A DNA stretch of 64,000 nucleotides from Anaerolineae bacterium (GTDB lineage: Bacteria > Chloroflexota > Anaerolineae > B4-G1 > SLSP01), in contig JAFGFI010000169.1 in the NCBI GenBank assembly GCA_016931185.1, positions 27,915-91,914 on the forward strand, given 5' to 3'. The position numbers and the translations under genes are program-made. Under the pieces are notes generated by a model. That model saw only the letters and a list, made by a program, of their open reading frames with translations, had not been told where the DNA came from and ran no database searches. The first letter of the stretch is position 1. The number at the start of each line of letters is the position of its first letter. Shown piece after piece: positions 1 through 8,997 of this stretch.

Positions 1-75
1 TTGAAAGAAAACAGCAAGTGGATTATCAGCGGAACGGACACGGCTCCTGTCATCGAATTACGCGATACGCCCTGA
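1..75 (+). CDS. 3' end of an upstream gene (partial)
   Basis: Frame 1 is open from the window edge to a TGA at 73-75 and gives 24 residues ending in IELRDTP. The next gene begins 29 bases later with its own ribosome binding site, so this is probably the tail of a same-strand neighbour. Too little is present to name a family. It could also be chance open frame. Confidence 0.35.
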   Translation: MKENSKWIISGTDTAPVIELRDTP

Positions 76-104
76 ATACGCCGAACTAAAAATGGAGGTT
101 CGCA

Positions 105-584
105 ATGAAGCGAGCGTTAATCATTGCCATCCTGGTGTTCATTGTGTGCATAGGGGTTGGCATCCTAGTTGCCGTTATGATGCTAATGAACAACAAGATA
201 GGTCCCCTGCAACAAGATGCCCTCTCGCGCCCACGCATCTACGCCTACAAAGATTGGCAAAGCCTGGGAATACAAGTCAATCCCGGTGATATTATTCACA
301 TTCGCGCCCAGGGCACATGGCTTTACACGCCGGGCGAATATCACGGACCAGAGGGACATCATCGGTATCGCGCCCCCAACACCTATCCCATCAATGCGGT
401 GCCGGGCGGTGTACTCTTAGGACGTATTGGCGAGGATGGTTATCCTTTCATCGTGAGCCGTGGGGGGCGTTTCGTCGTCGACCACGCCGGATTTCTCTAC
501 CTGCGCATCAACGATGACATCTTGAGTGATAATGAAGGTTATGTCACGGTGGAAGTTGATGTGATCTCCCCGGAATCGGAATGA
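105..584 (+). CDS. Membrane-anchored PA-IL (LecA)-like lectin-domain protein
   Basis: 159 residues. Residues 3-28 form one hydrophobic segment, probably an uncleaved anchor or signal peptide. The rest is extracytoplasmic and resembles the PA-IL/LecA-like beta-sandwich: a W(51)-containing start, VNPGDIIHIRAQGTW, then GVLLGRIGEDGYPFIV and the ending LYLRINDD..SDNEGYVTV. In LecA-type proteins the Asp/Asn-rich C-terminal loop binds calcium and galactose; whether this protein binds sugar is not shown by the sequence. GGAGG at 94-98 precedes the ATG by 6 bases. It converges on the ABC exporter genes across a long palindrome. Family assignment is by motif resemblance only. Confidence 0.6.
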   Translation: MKRALIIAILVFIVCIGVGILVAVMMLMNNKIGPLQQDALSRPRIYAYKDWQSLGIQVNPGDIIHIRAQGTWLYTPGEYHGPEGHHRYRAPNTYPINAVPGGVLLGRIGEDGYPFIVSRGGRFVVDHAGFLYLRINDDILSDNEGYVTVEVDVISPESE

Positions 585-600
585 ATTATATTCACCTGAA

Positions 601-649
601 GGGATTATTTTTCGATTTCGGGCAATGCCCGAAATCGAAAAATAATCCC
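601..649. terminator. Long perfect palindrome, likely bidirectional terminator
   Basis: Arms 601-624 and 626-649 are exact reverse complements around a single base. Each arm has an A/T tract (ATTATTTTT) outside a GC-richer core, so transcripts from either strand form a stem followed by a U-rich part. It lies between convergent genes (lectin-like protein and ABC exporter), which suits a shared terminator. Confidence 0.6.
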
Positions 650-841
650 TTACCATGTCTTTTTATATTGGGTTCACCATCGCCCGCGCCGCATCGGGCC
701 GCCATAATGATGCATACCCGATCGAGGCGGGTATCCCCACGGGAGAGGAAACCTCGGTGAATGATACCAAAACGGACGGTCTCCCCACATCCGGCGCGGT
801 CGCCAGAGCAACGGCCCCAACAACACACCCAACAGTAACAA

Positions 842-2743
842 CTACCCTGCTATAGCAGCAAATTGTTCCTCACTCACGTGAGCAAGCTCAACCGGGTATT
901 GCCCCTTAAATTGGCTCATATACAAATGCTCATAGAAGCCGCGCTGTGCCAGGAGATCCTCATGTGTGCCCCGCTCAACAATCTCACCGTTGTTGATCAC
1001 AAGGATATCGTCAGCATCACGGATGGTGCTAAGACGGTGGGCAATCACAAAGCTGGTGCGACCTTCCATCAGGCGCAACATCGCCTCCTGGATATGCTTC
1101 TCTGTGCGGGTGTCCACACTGCTCGTCGCCTCATCAAGGATAAGGATACCCGGGTCAGCCAGGATCGCGCGGGCGATAGCCAACAACTGTCGCTGCCCCT
1201 GGCTGATGTTCCCGGCGCGCTCCGATAATTCCGTCTGGTAGCCCTCCGGCAAACGATGGATAAACTGATCGGCATTAGCGAGCTTCGCGGCCGCAATAAC
1301 CTCCTCATCCGTCGCATCCAACCGCCCATAGCGAATATTTTCCAGCACCGTATCTGCGAACAGGTACGTATCCTGAAGTACAATGCCCAACTTGCGGCGC
1401 AAGTCCGCCAGTTTGAGATGACGAATGTCAATACCATCAACACTGATAGTGCCGTTGTCAATATCATAGAAACGAGTAAGCAAATTTACAATCGTGGTCT
1501 TACCCGCGCCTGTCGGGCCGACTAAAGCGATGGTCTGCCCCGATTCCGCGTGCAGGGTGACATGTTTAAGTACGGGCACATCGGACTTATAACCAAAGCA
1601 AACATCATCGAAGACAACATCCCCGCGCACCTTTTCCAATGGCATAGCATCCGGCGCGTCGATCAACTCCGGCACCTCGTCAAGAATTTCAAATACCCGC
1701 TCCGCCCCGGCCAACGCCGATTGGATAGTATTGTAGAGATTGGCAATTTGATTTAAGGGCATCGAGAACTGGCGCGCGTAGTTGATAAAACTGGCAATCG
1801 TGCCCACCGTCCCTAGACCTTGTACCGCCATCCAGCCGCCCGCGCCCGCCACAATCGCCAGTCCTGTATTGTTCACAAAGTTACCGATTGGACCAAGTGT
1901 CCCGGCAAGGATTTGAGCGCGTGAGGAAGCCTTGCGTAATTTTAGATTTGTCGCATCGAATTCCTGGATAACGGCCTGTTCCCGTACATACGCCTTCACC
2001 ACATGCTCCCCGGTGATGGTCTCCTCAATGATACCATTCAAGTCCCCCAACGCCTCCTGCTGTTCCCGGAAACCCTGGCGGGTATGTTTGGCGATCCACT
2101 GACTCAAAAACATCATCAATGGCAACGTGATCATACTCACAATAGCCAGTCGCACATTGATCAAGAACATCACGATTGCGACACCTACAATACTCAAAGT
2201 GCTGGACATCAACTGCGTAAGTCCCTCATTAAGGACATTGCTGATGTTTTCCACGTCGTTCGTCAAACGACTCATCAACTCACCATGCGCGTGTTGGTCA
2301 AAGAAACGCAAGGAAAGCGTCTGCAATTTAGCAAACAAGTCATTGCGAATGTCGCGCACCGTAGTTTGGGCCGTGGCAGCCATAAGATAAGCCTGCAACC
2401 AAGAAACGAGCGCGCCTACCACATACACACTGAGCATTAAAAGCGCAATACGTCCTAATCCAGGCATGTCACCCTTCAGAATGAAATCGTCAATGGCCTT
2501 GCCCATCAAATAAGGTTCCAATAATCCTACAGCCGAGGATATAACCACGAGGATCAGGATACTGAACAACGCCCATCCCTGATTTCGCAGATACCCCCAG
2601 AGACGCAACACCGTACCCCGCACATCCTTAGCGCGCTGCTTTGGTCCCATCAAATGGGATCCTGGCCCACCGCGTCTTCCCATCACAGGCGCACTTTGCG
2701 CGGATCTTGACCGTCCATTAGAACTTGATTTACGCTCCGACAT
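842..2743 (-). CDS. Heterodimeric ABC exporter, subunit with consensus ATPase site residues
   Basis: 633 residues: a basic N-terminal tail, six predicted membrane helices (about 55-330) and an ABC ATPase domain (about 375-605). Walker A is GPTGAGKTT, Walker B is ILILDEATSSVD with the catalytic Glu, and the H-loop is IAHRLS. The signature is ISQGQRQ rather than LSGGQ. This matches the TM288-type half of TM287/TM288-like exporters, in which one composite ATP site is degenerate. Its ATG lies inside the last codons of the partner gene (14-base overlap), so the two are probably co-translated. Substrate is unknown; such pairs usually export drugs, lipids or peptides. The adjacent MarR regulator suggests induction by a small toxic molecule. 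Confidence 0.88.
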   Translation of the reverse strand: MSERKSSSNGRSRSAQSAPVMGRRGGPGSHLMGPKQRAKDVRGTVLRLWGYLRNQGWALFSILILVVISSAVGLLEPYLMGKAIDDFILKGDMPGLGRIALLMLSVYVVGALVSWLQAYLMAATAQTTVRDIRNDLFAKLQTLSLRFFDQHAHGELMSRLTNDVENISNVLNEGLTQLMSSTLSIVGVAIVMFLINVRLAIVSMITLPLMMFLSQWIAKHTRQGFREQQEALGDLNGIIEETITGEHVVKAYVREQAVIQEFDATNLKLRKASSRAQILAGTLGPIGNFVNNTGLAIVAGAGGWMAVQGLGTVGTIASFINYARQFSMPLNQIANLYNTIQSALAGAERVFEILDEVPELIDAPDAMPLEKVRGDVVFDDVCFGYKSDVPVLKHVTLHAESGQTIALVGPTGAGKTTIVNLLTRFYDIDNGTISVDGIDIRHLKLADLRRKLGIVLQDTYLFADTVLENIRYGRLDATDEEVIAAAKLANADQFIHRLPEGYQTELSERAGNISQGQRQLLAIARAILADPGILILDEATSSVDTRTEKHIQEAMLRLMEGRTSFVIAHRLSTIRDADDILVINNGEIVERGTHEDLLAQRGFYEHLYMSQFKGQYPVELAHVSEEQFAAIAG

Positions 2744-4514
2744 AGTTCATCACTCCACTTCCTAATTGAGACTCATAGATCTCGCGATAGATGGGACTGG
2801 AGGCCAATAATTCACGATGCGTACCCTCCGCGACCACACGCCCATCATCCAACACCAGAATCTTGTGCGCGTTCAACACCGTACTGATGCGCTGCGCGAT
2901 CACGAAACTGGTGCGATCTTTCATAATTTCTTCCAAGGCCTCCTGAATTTTTGTCTCAGTTTCCACATCCACCGAGCTGGTACTGTCATCCAAGATCAGG
3001 ACTGCCGGCTGGATCAATAATGCGCGGGCGATAGCAATACGCTGCTTTTGCCCACCGGAGAGATTAACACCGCGTTGCCCAACAACGGTATCATACCCAT
3101 CGTCAAATTCGGTGATAAAATCGTGAGCCTGCGCCGCCTTAGCCGCAGCGATAACCTCTTCATCAGTCGCATCGGGCCGTCCGTAGCGGATATTGTCACG
3201 GATGGTACCACTGAACAACACCGATTCTTGTAATGCGATACCTATGTTGCGCCGGAGAACGGACTGATCTACATCGCGGACATCCACGCCATCGATCGTC
3301 ACCCGGCCCCCGCTCACATCGTAGAAACGAGGGATGAGGTGAATTAAGCTTGACTTGCCCGATCCTGTCGCGCCAAGCACGGCCACCGTCTGTCCTGGTT
3401 CGGCCACAAAAGTGATACCCGGTGCAGCAACCCCGTTGCCCGACTTTCCACCGCCAAGTACCAGGTCATGTCCCTCATCATCATAACTGAACATCACGCC
3501 CTCGAAGGCGACCCGGCCCTGCGGTGCAAAATTCATCAAAGCATCGGGCTTATTTTGCACCTCAGGGACACTGTCTAGCACTTCCTGAACACGATCGGCC
3601 GATGCCTGGGCGCGCGCCAGGCGTATAACCAACATACTAACAAACATCAGTGAGATCAACGTGCGTACTAGATAATTGATAAAGGCGATCAGTTGTCCTA
3701 CCTGCATATCGCCGGTGTTGACCAAATCCCCCCCAAACCAGAGCGCGCCAACCACACCCAAATTGACGGCTATCATCATAAACGGCCACGTCACAACGAT
3801 GGTCCGCGACGCGAGGATAGTCTGATCCATCAAAGCATTGTTCGTGCGGCCAAAACGCGCAATCTCATGCACAGCGCGCACAAAGGCTTTAACTACGCGC
3901 ATGCCGGCCAGATTTTCTTGCATCACCATATTAAGGTTGTCCAACCTGTGCTGCACTTCACCAAACAGGGGATAGGCTCTGCTAATAACCCATATCAACA
4001 TCACCGACACCAATGGCAGTAAAGCCGCCAATAGCAGAGCCAGGCGCGGGCTGGTCATGATGACCATCACCAGGCTACCGATTAACAACAACGGCGAGCG
4101 CACCATAATTCGCAGCATCATCGAAACCATCTCCTGAATTTGCACTACATCATTGGTCAAGCGTGTGACAAGCTGCCCGGTTTCCAGGTCATCTAGGTTT
4201 CCAAACGAGAGCGATTGCACTTTGCTAAATAACTCACTGCGCAGATCAGTGCCAAAACCTTGCGAAGCCAACACCGAGAAGATCGTACATCCGATGCCGC
4301 CCACCGCGCCAAGCAGCGCAAACCCGATCATCCACAAGCCGGTGTTGATCACAATCTGTAGATCAAGCTGCGCCAACCCTTCATCCACGATACGCTGGAT
4401 CATGCGCGGCTGCATCAAATCCATCACCACTTCGAGCATCATCAGTAGCGGGGCTATCACAGCCCATCCCCAATAAGGTTTGAGAAACTTGAGTAACTTA
4501 ATCACAGATTTCAT
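2730..4514 (-). CDS. Heterodimeric ABC exporter, degenerate-site subunit
   Basis: 594 residues with a transmembrane domain (about 10-310) and an ATPase domain (about 335-590). Walker A is GATGSGKSS and the signature LSGGQKQ is canonical. The Walker B ends ILDDSTSSVD with Asp in place of the catalytic Glu, and the switch motif is IAQRIS with Gln in place of His. Those two changes are the hallmark of the TM287-type subunit, which holds the non-hydrolysing ATP site of a heterodimeric exporter. It follows the marR-like gene on the same strand and overlaps the second exporter gene. Between it and the regulator is a heptamer repeat (4541-4575). Confidence 0.88.
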   Translation of the reverse strand: MKSVIKLLKFLKPYWGWAVIAPLLMMLEVVMDLMQPRMIQRIVDEGLAQLDLQIVINTGLWMIGFALLGAVGGIGCTIFSVLASQGFGTDLRSELFSKVQSLSFGNLDDLETGQLVTRLTNDVVQIQEMVSMMLRIMVRSPLLLIGSLVMVIMTSPRLALLLAALLPLVSVMLIWVISRAYPLFGEVQHRLDNLNMVMQENLAGMRVVKAFVRAVHEIARFGRTNNALMDQTILASRTIVVTWPFMMIAVNLGVVGALWFGGDLVNTGDMQVGQLIAFINYLVRTLISLMFVSMLVIRLARAQASADRVQEVLDSVPEVQNKPDALMNFAPQGRVAFEGVMFSYDDEGHDLVLGGGKSGNGVAAPGITFVAEPGQTVAVLGATGSGKSSLIHLIPRFYDVSGGRVTIDGVDVRDVDQSVLRRNIGIALQESVLFSGTIRDNIRYGRPDATDEEVIAAAKAAQAHDFITEFDDGYDTVVGQRGVNLSGGQKQRIAIARALLIQPAVLILDDSTSSVDVETETKIQEALEEIMKDRTSFVIAQRISTVLNAHKILVLDDGRVVAEGTHRELLASSPIYREIYESQLGSGVMNYVGA

Positions 4515-4540
4515 ACGTTATTTTTTCACTCCTTGACACA

Positions 4541-4575
4541 AATTACGTTTTACGTTTCACGCATCACGTTTTACT
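4541..4575. repeat. Heptamer-period repeat
   Basis: Successive 7-base units of the form ACGTTTT/ACGTTTC/ACGCATC/ACGTTTT in the gap between the MarR gene and the exporter. The same period with related units recurs throughout the window. Confidence 0.7.
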
Positions 4576-4610
4576 TTGCCGTCTAACTATTCCGGTTAGA
4601 AACTACCCCC

Positions 4611-5066
4611 CTACTCGTCGAGTTTGCCCCCGTTGACCCGCAACAAATTCTCACGCATGTGCAGGAAGAAACGGCGCAACAACACATGCTCCTCAAGAGT
4701 AAACCCCGAAAACGTCTCCTCCTCAGTCCTGCGCCAGACCTGCTGCACGTCCTCTTTGATCGCGCGCCCGGTATCGGTGAGATACACACGCGACACCCGC
4801 TGGTCTTCTGGGTCGGCTCGCCGCTCCACAAATCCGACTTTTTCCATCCGCTGGACCATTTTGGTCGTAGTCGCGGCCTGGACATGCAGTCGCTCCGCCA
4901 ATTCCCTGTGCGTCTGTCCATCTTGATCCCACAGAGCAAAGAGCATCGGAGGCTGTCCGTGATACAACCCCAGTTCCTCTAACAGCGTATGCGCCCTGGC
5001 GCGGTGCAACTTGCAAATTTGAGCCAATAAAAAATCGAGCGGTTCTGATTCCGCAGCAGATGACAT
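4611..5066 (-). CDS. MarR-family transcriptional regulator
   Basis: 151 residues with a winged helix-turn-helix: HRELAERLHVQAATTTKMVQ as the recognition region and the wing VERRADPEDQRVSRVYLTD, which carries the usual DxR pattern of MarR proteins. Helices before and after should form the dimer interface. Binding of a small ligand normally releases these repressors. It is the first gene of a minus-strand unit with the two exporter subunits, so it probably controls that efflux pump and itself. A consensus promoter with repeated AGCCGTCT boxes lies directly upstream. The start is set by AAAAGGGG a few bases before the ATG at 5066. Confidence 0.9.
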   Translation of the reverse strand: MSSAAESEPLDFLLAQICKLHRARAHTLLEELGLYHGQPPMLFALWDQDGQTHRELAERLHVQAATTTKMVQRMEKVGFVERRADPEDQRVSRVYLTDTGRAIKEDVQQVWRRTEEETFSGFTLEEHVLLRRFFLHMRENLLRVNGGKLDE

Positions 5067-5087
5067 AGAAAACCCCTTTTAAATTAC

Positions 5088-5143
5088 TTAGACGGCTAAT
5101 ATTAAGACGGCTAAATATTAGCATAAAACGATTATTTTGTCAA
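5088..5143 (-). promoter_or_regulatory. Promoter and probable MarR operator of the exporter operon
   Basis: Reading the minus strand: -35 TTGACA (5138-5143), 17-base spacer, -10 TAATAT (5115-5120). Two direct copies of TTAGCCGTCT follow and overlap the -10 (within 5088-5116). Repeated boxes placed over the -10 and start site of a MarR-led operon are best read as the autoregulatory operator. That assignment is inference. Confidence 0.65.
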
Positions 5144-5530
5144 GGTACAATAATACGCTCGGTCTGGTCGACCATCTGGAAACGGTTGCGGTCGACGATA
5201 AGCGTCAGATGTTTTTGTCAAGCGAAAAGAGGGCCAGTTGATACTGTGGCGAGAAAGTGGCTTCATAAAAGTGGTCAACTCTTCCTCTGCAAAAAATCCA
5301 GCAAAGGCAAGGGTCGTGTAGAGCAAGCCCGAACCATGCCCCTTGCTCATAAAGAAATAAAGAATCGGTCACGATCAGAGTCGCGGGGGTTCGTTTATAA
5401 GATCTCGTATACCTGACTCTTGCACAGGTTGAAGTTTTTACGCATTTAGAGTGGATAGCCAAAAGTAATTTGTATATTTTCCTAAAATTACAACGGAAAA
5501 CATACTTTTGTAAGGTCACGTTGTAAAACC
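5144..5530. other. Intergenic region without recognised content
   Basis: The gap between the exporter promoter and the tRNA terminator. Frames here are short, lack ribosome binding sites and one runs through the tRNA gene. I see no gene or RNA structure that I can support. Confidence 0.4.
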
Positions 5531-5564
5531 ACACATGCCCCCGGTGTAGACCGGGGGCATGTGT
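5531..5564 (-). terminator. Terminator of tRNA-Leu(CAG)
   Basis: Perfect 15-base arms (5531-5545 and 5550-5564) with a four-base loop and a GC-rich core, just past the 3' end of the tRNA, followed on the minus strand by GGTTTTA. A typical hairpin with a weak U tract. Confidence 0.7.
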
Positions 5565-5567
5565 ATA

Positions 5568-5652
5568 TGCCGAAGGTGGGAGTTGAACCCACATGACCGC
5601 ATGGGTCACCACGCCCTGAACGTGGCGCGTCTGCCTATTCCGCCACTTCGGC
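5568..5652 (-). tRNA. tRNA-Leu (anticodon CAG)
   Basis: The minus strand folds as a class II tRNA of 85 bases including the discriminator A. Acceptor arms are GCCGAAG and CTTCGGC, the D-arm begins TGGCGGAATAGGCAGACGC, the anticodon stem is CCACG/CGTGG around loop TTCAGGG, there is a long variable arm, and the T-arm is GTGGGTTCAACTCCCAC. The anticodon CAG (plus-strand CTG at 5616-5618) reads CUG leucine codons. The 3' CCA is not encoded, so it needs the CCA-adding enzyme. Confidence 0.96.
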
Positions 5653-5696
5653 ATGTTCGTGCAATGTTAAGTTTTTTGTTGGCCCGAACGCTCGTG

Positions 5697-5724
5697 ATTC
5701 TACCGTAAAGCACAGTTTTGTCAA
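5697..5724 (-). promoter_or_regulatory. Promoter of tRNA-Leu(CAG)
   Basis: On the minus strand: TTGACA (5719-5724), 16-base spacer, TAGAAT (5697-5702), about 45 bases before the tRNA. Its -35 shares bases with the -35 of the opposite recQ promoter. Confidence 0.65.
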
Positions 5725-5745
5725 GCTCGACATAATGTCTATAAT
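5718..5745 (+). promoter_or_regulatory. Promoter of the recQ-like gene
   Basis: TTGTCA (5718-5723), 16-base spacer, TATAAT (5740-5745), about 45 bases before the GTG start. The -35 hexamer overlaps that of the divergent tRNA promoter by five bases, so both promoters can hardly be occupied at once. Confidence 0.65.
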
Positions 5746-5789
5746 AAAAAAGAAACGTGGAATGTCCATCCTACTTTATAGGAGCATAA

Positions 5790-8700
5790 GTGTCGGATAC
5801 AGCTATTTTAACCCAATTAGGACTCACCCCTGAGCAAGTGCCCGAACTGCGCAGCAACGACCGCAGCCGCGTGCTTAACTTCCTGTTACGCTGGGAATAT
5901 CTCGACGAACTTCACGCGTGTCTTGATATTATTATACCCCGCAAGAAACCTTTGCTCTCATTGTTAGATCTACGAATTCACGCATTGCTGGCCGAAGGTA
6001 AACCACAAGCAGCTTTGACTGTAATGAAAGACCGTCTGGAGACTCAGACCCGAACCTCCATTACATCCCAATCGTTATTTGCTCGCGTACAATTGGCCCT
6101 GGGTAATGTAGAACTTGCACAGCGCATCGCGCGCAAAACGCTTGAGGATAATCCAGATAGCCCTATGTCGTGGTCACTGCTAGGGGAAATGGAACTAGCA
6201 GCAGGAAATCAAGAGACCGCGCTGGCTGCTTACCGGCATTTGCAGGCACAGTATCCTCACAGCCGCCCTTACCTCAGCGGGATGGTAAATGTATACCGCG
6301 CGCAGGAAGATTGGGTTACTGCCACCGCTTATGCTGTTCGTTTGTTGCGCACCGCGGAGGAACAGGAAGGGCAACTCTCCATTCAACAACTACGCCATCT
6401 TTTAAATTATTTCTATGCCAGCGGGGATGCCACCCGCGCGGCGGATTTAGAAGCCGCGCTCGCGCAACGGCACGCGGAGGAGTTAAGTACACTACAAGCT
6501 CATATCGCAGAACTCACTGGGCGCATCGCTATCCAGACAGTCTCACAGGCTCCTGCAACCATACCCACCCCGCCGACTGAATTTCTACCTACGTTTGACC
6601 AGGTTCCCGTCTCCGAAGCAGAACGTGCCATCATCATAGACGCCCTCCAAAAACTTTTCGGCTTTACCAGGCTCCTGCCAGGACAGACGGAAACGATAGC
6701 TTGCGCGCTGCGCAATGAAGACGCGCTTACCATCCTGCCCACAGGCGGTGGCAAATCCCTCTGCTATCAAATTCCCGCGTTCCTGGCAACGGAAGGTATT
6801 ACCCTGGTCATTTCTCCGCTAATTGCGCTGATGAAGGATCAAGTGGACTCGCTGCCTGATCTCATCCGTAGCCGTGCTACCACTATCAATAGTACGTTGG
6901 AGAATGACGAGCTACGCTACCGTCTGGAACAGGTGGCGGCGGGTGGGTATCGCATGGTCTATGCCGCCCCGGAACGGCTGCGACAAGCCCCATTCCTGTA
7001 TCTGCTGCGCCAGGCGAAGATCAACCGGCTGGTTATTGATGAGGCCCACTGTGTCAGCGTGTGGGGACACGATTTTCGGCCCGATTACCTCTTTATTTCC
7101 CAGGCACGCGAAATATTGGGGCATCCTCCCCTCCTCGCACTGACCGCCACCGCGCCACCGCGCGTACGGCGCGACATTCTACAACGTCTGGGAGAAATGC
7201 ACGTCATCGCCGGGGATGTCACCCGGCCTAATTTACGACTTTCGGTCTTCTATGCCCGTAATGCTGACGACAAGCTCCAACACCTGCTGGCTTTCTGCAA
7301 ATCACAGACGGGCAGTGGTATTATTTATGCTGGAACACGCGCGCGCTGTGAACAGATAGCGGCCTTGCTCCGCCAGATGGGATTGGATGCCGTTCACTAT
7401 CATGCCGGTATCTCCAACCGCGCTGCAGTTCAAGATGCCTTTATGAACAACCACACGCGCATCGTTGTGGCGACGGTAGCGTTTGGAATGGGGATTGATA
7501 AGCCCGACATCCGCTTCATCGTCCACTTTGTGCCCCCCCCCTCCTTGGAAGCTTACTACCAGGAAGCTGGGCGCGCGGGGCGTGACGGGCAACCTGCCGA
7601 ATGTTTGCTGATGTATGCCAGCAGCGACCGCGGCACGTTGACGCGCCGCGCCCACGAAAATATAATACCGGTTGAATTCTTGCGCAAAGTCTACGCGATG
7701 GTCAAGCGTCGCTTAAACTCACAAACCGTGGGCCAGATCGCAGCGGCCGACTTGGAACGCGACCTGGGTACAGATGAGACACAGGTGCGCGTTGCACTCA
7801 GTCTCCTAGAAGAGACAGAATTATTGCGACGGGGGATGGATTTACCCCGCAGTGCCCTAATCACCGTCAATCAAGCCGCTAGAAATCCGGCCAACGCCCC
7901 TGATTTCGCCAGATTCTGTCGCAGCGCGCGTTTGAAACCCGGCCAACCCCTAACCGTGAATCTAATTGAAACAGCACAGGCCGCACAGATTCCCTTAGAG
8001 CATACAGAGTCAGCGGGTCTGCCTGATGAGGCGGAGCCTTTGGAATTCCGCCTGCTCGCGTGGGCCGATGCAGGATGGATTACCTATTCTCCCTCCGGTC
8101 GTGATTTAGCATTGAGCCTCCCCACGCCCCCTACGGATGCGGCGGAACGCGTAGCTACCTTATTGGAACGTCACACCACGATCCAGGAACAACGGGTGGA
8201 TGAGATTGCGGCCTATGCACAGACGGGTCGCTGTCGTCATGGCTACCTGAATGCATATTTGGGAGGACGCACTATCGAGCATTGCGAGGCATGCGACAAC
8301 TGCGTTTCCACCGCTGCTTTGCCTGACGCTGACTTGCCTGACACGCGTGCACAATTGCTAACGATCTTGCGTGTCCTGGCAAATGTAGCCGGATGGGGGC
8401 GGGCCACGTTGACGTCCATCCTGCGCGGAGAGGCAGATGCCCCGGGGCAACACGATGCAGAATTTGGCGCGCTGGCCTTCCGTTCTAACACAGCCGTCGG
8501 TAAACTGATTACTCTACTCGAAGAAGGTAATTTTATCGCTCCTCAGACCCTGAGCCACGGTGGGGTTTCATTACAAATCACACCTGCTGGCCGCGCCGCT
8601 ATGAAAGACCCAACATGTTTAGATGCATATCTGCCCAAAAAACGTACCGATCGACGTACCCAGGCCACTACAGCGCGCCCCCAACAGCACACACTTACGG

Positions 8701-8966
8701 GAGAAGTCATAACCGAGTCTGAAGTTGACAAAACTCTCTACGAGAAACTACGTGCCTGGCGTCTGGAATTGGCGCAGGCACAGAAAGTTCCAGCCTATGT
8801 TATTTGCTCCAATGATGCACTCAAAGACATCGCGACCCTCCAACCCACAACCTTGGAAGCATTAGAAACCATCAAAGGCATTGGCTCAAAAAAATTAGAG
8901 CAATATGGCGAAAAGATATTAGAATTAGTACAGGTACATAAGGCGGACGTGAAACGTGATATCTAA
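5790..8966 (+). CDS. recQ: RecQ-family ATP-dependent DNA helicase with TPR-like N-terminal extension
   Basis: 1058 residues, far longer than the roughly 600-residue E. coli RecQ. Residues 60-235 look like TPR helical repeats. The helicase core follows: motif I LPTGGGKS (Lys322), DEAH box 417-420 with the RecQ aromatic loop after it, LTATAPP (451-457), and motifs V/VI ending QEAGRAGRDG (591-600). Zinc cysteines are 815, 832, 835 and 838. A winged-helix RQC part (about 850-945) and a C-terminal HRDC domain (about 979-1048) complete the family plan. RecQ enzymes unwind 3'-5' during recombination and fork repair; the TPR part may bind a partner. GTG start with AGGAG upstream. Confidence 0.93.
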   Translation: MSDTAILTQLGLTPEQVPELRSNDRSRVLNFLLRWEYLDELHACLDIIIPRKKPLLSLLDLRIHALLAEGKPQAALTVMKDRLETQTRTSITSQSLFARVQLALGNVELAQRIARKTLEDNPDSPMSWSLLGEMELAAGNQETALAAYRHLQAQYPHSRPYLSGMVNVYRAQEDWVTATAYAVRLLRTAEEQEGQLSIQQLRHLLNYFYASGDATRAADLEAALAQRHAEELSTLQAHIAELTGRIAIQTVSQAPATIPTPPTEFLPTFDQVPVSEAERAIIIDALQKLFGFTRLLPGQTETIACALRNEDALTILPTGGGKSLCYQIPAFLATEGITLVISPLIALMKDQVDSLPDLIRSRATTINSTLENDELRYRLEQVAAGGYRMVYAAPERLRQAPFLYLLRQAKINRLVIDEAHCVSVWGHDFRPDYLFISQAREILGHPPLLALTATAPPRVRRDILQRLGEMHVIAGDVTRPNLRLSVFYARNADDKLQHLLAFCKSQTGSGIIYAGTRARCEQIAALLRQMGLDAVHYHAGISNRAAVQDAFMNNHTRIVVATVAFGMGIDKPDIRFIVHFVPPPSLEAYYQEAGRAGRDGQPAECLLMYASSDRGTLTRRAHENIIPVEFLRKVYAMVKRRLNSQTVGQIAAADLERDLGTDETQVRVALSLLEETELLRRGMDLPRSALITVNQAARNPANAPDFARFCRSARLKPGQPLTVNLIETAQAAQIPLEHTESAGLPDEAEPLEFRLLAWADAGWITYSPSGRDLALSLPTPPTDAAERVATLLERHTTIQEQRVDEIAAYAQTGRCRHGYLNAYLGGRTIEHCEACDNCVSTAALPDADLPDTRAQLLTILRVLANVAGWGRATLTSILRGEADAPGQHDAEFGALAFRSNTAVGKLITLLEEGNFIAPQTLSHGGVSLQITPAGRAAMKDPTCLDAYLPKKRTDRRTQATTARPQQHTLTGEVITESEVDKTLYEKLRAWRLELAQAQKVPAYVICSNDALKDIATLQPTTLEALETIKGIGSKKLEQYGEKILELVQVHKADVKRDI

Positions 8967-8997
8967 TTCGCAACTCATAATTCGTACAGGAGGTTAT

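Noticed and set aside
592..855. Overlapping frames on both strands beside the lectin-like gene
   Set aside because: They cover the long palindrome, have odd composition and no ribosome sites.
5205..5654. Minus-strand frame of 149 codons
   Set aside because: It reads through the whole tRNA-Leu gene and its terminator.
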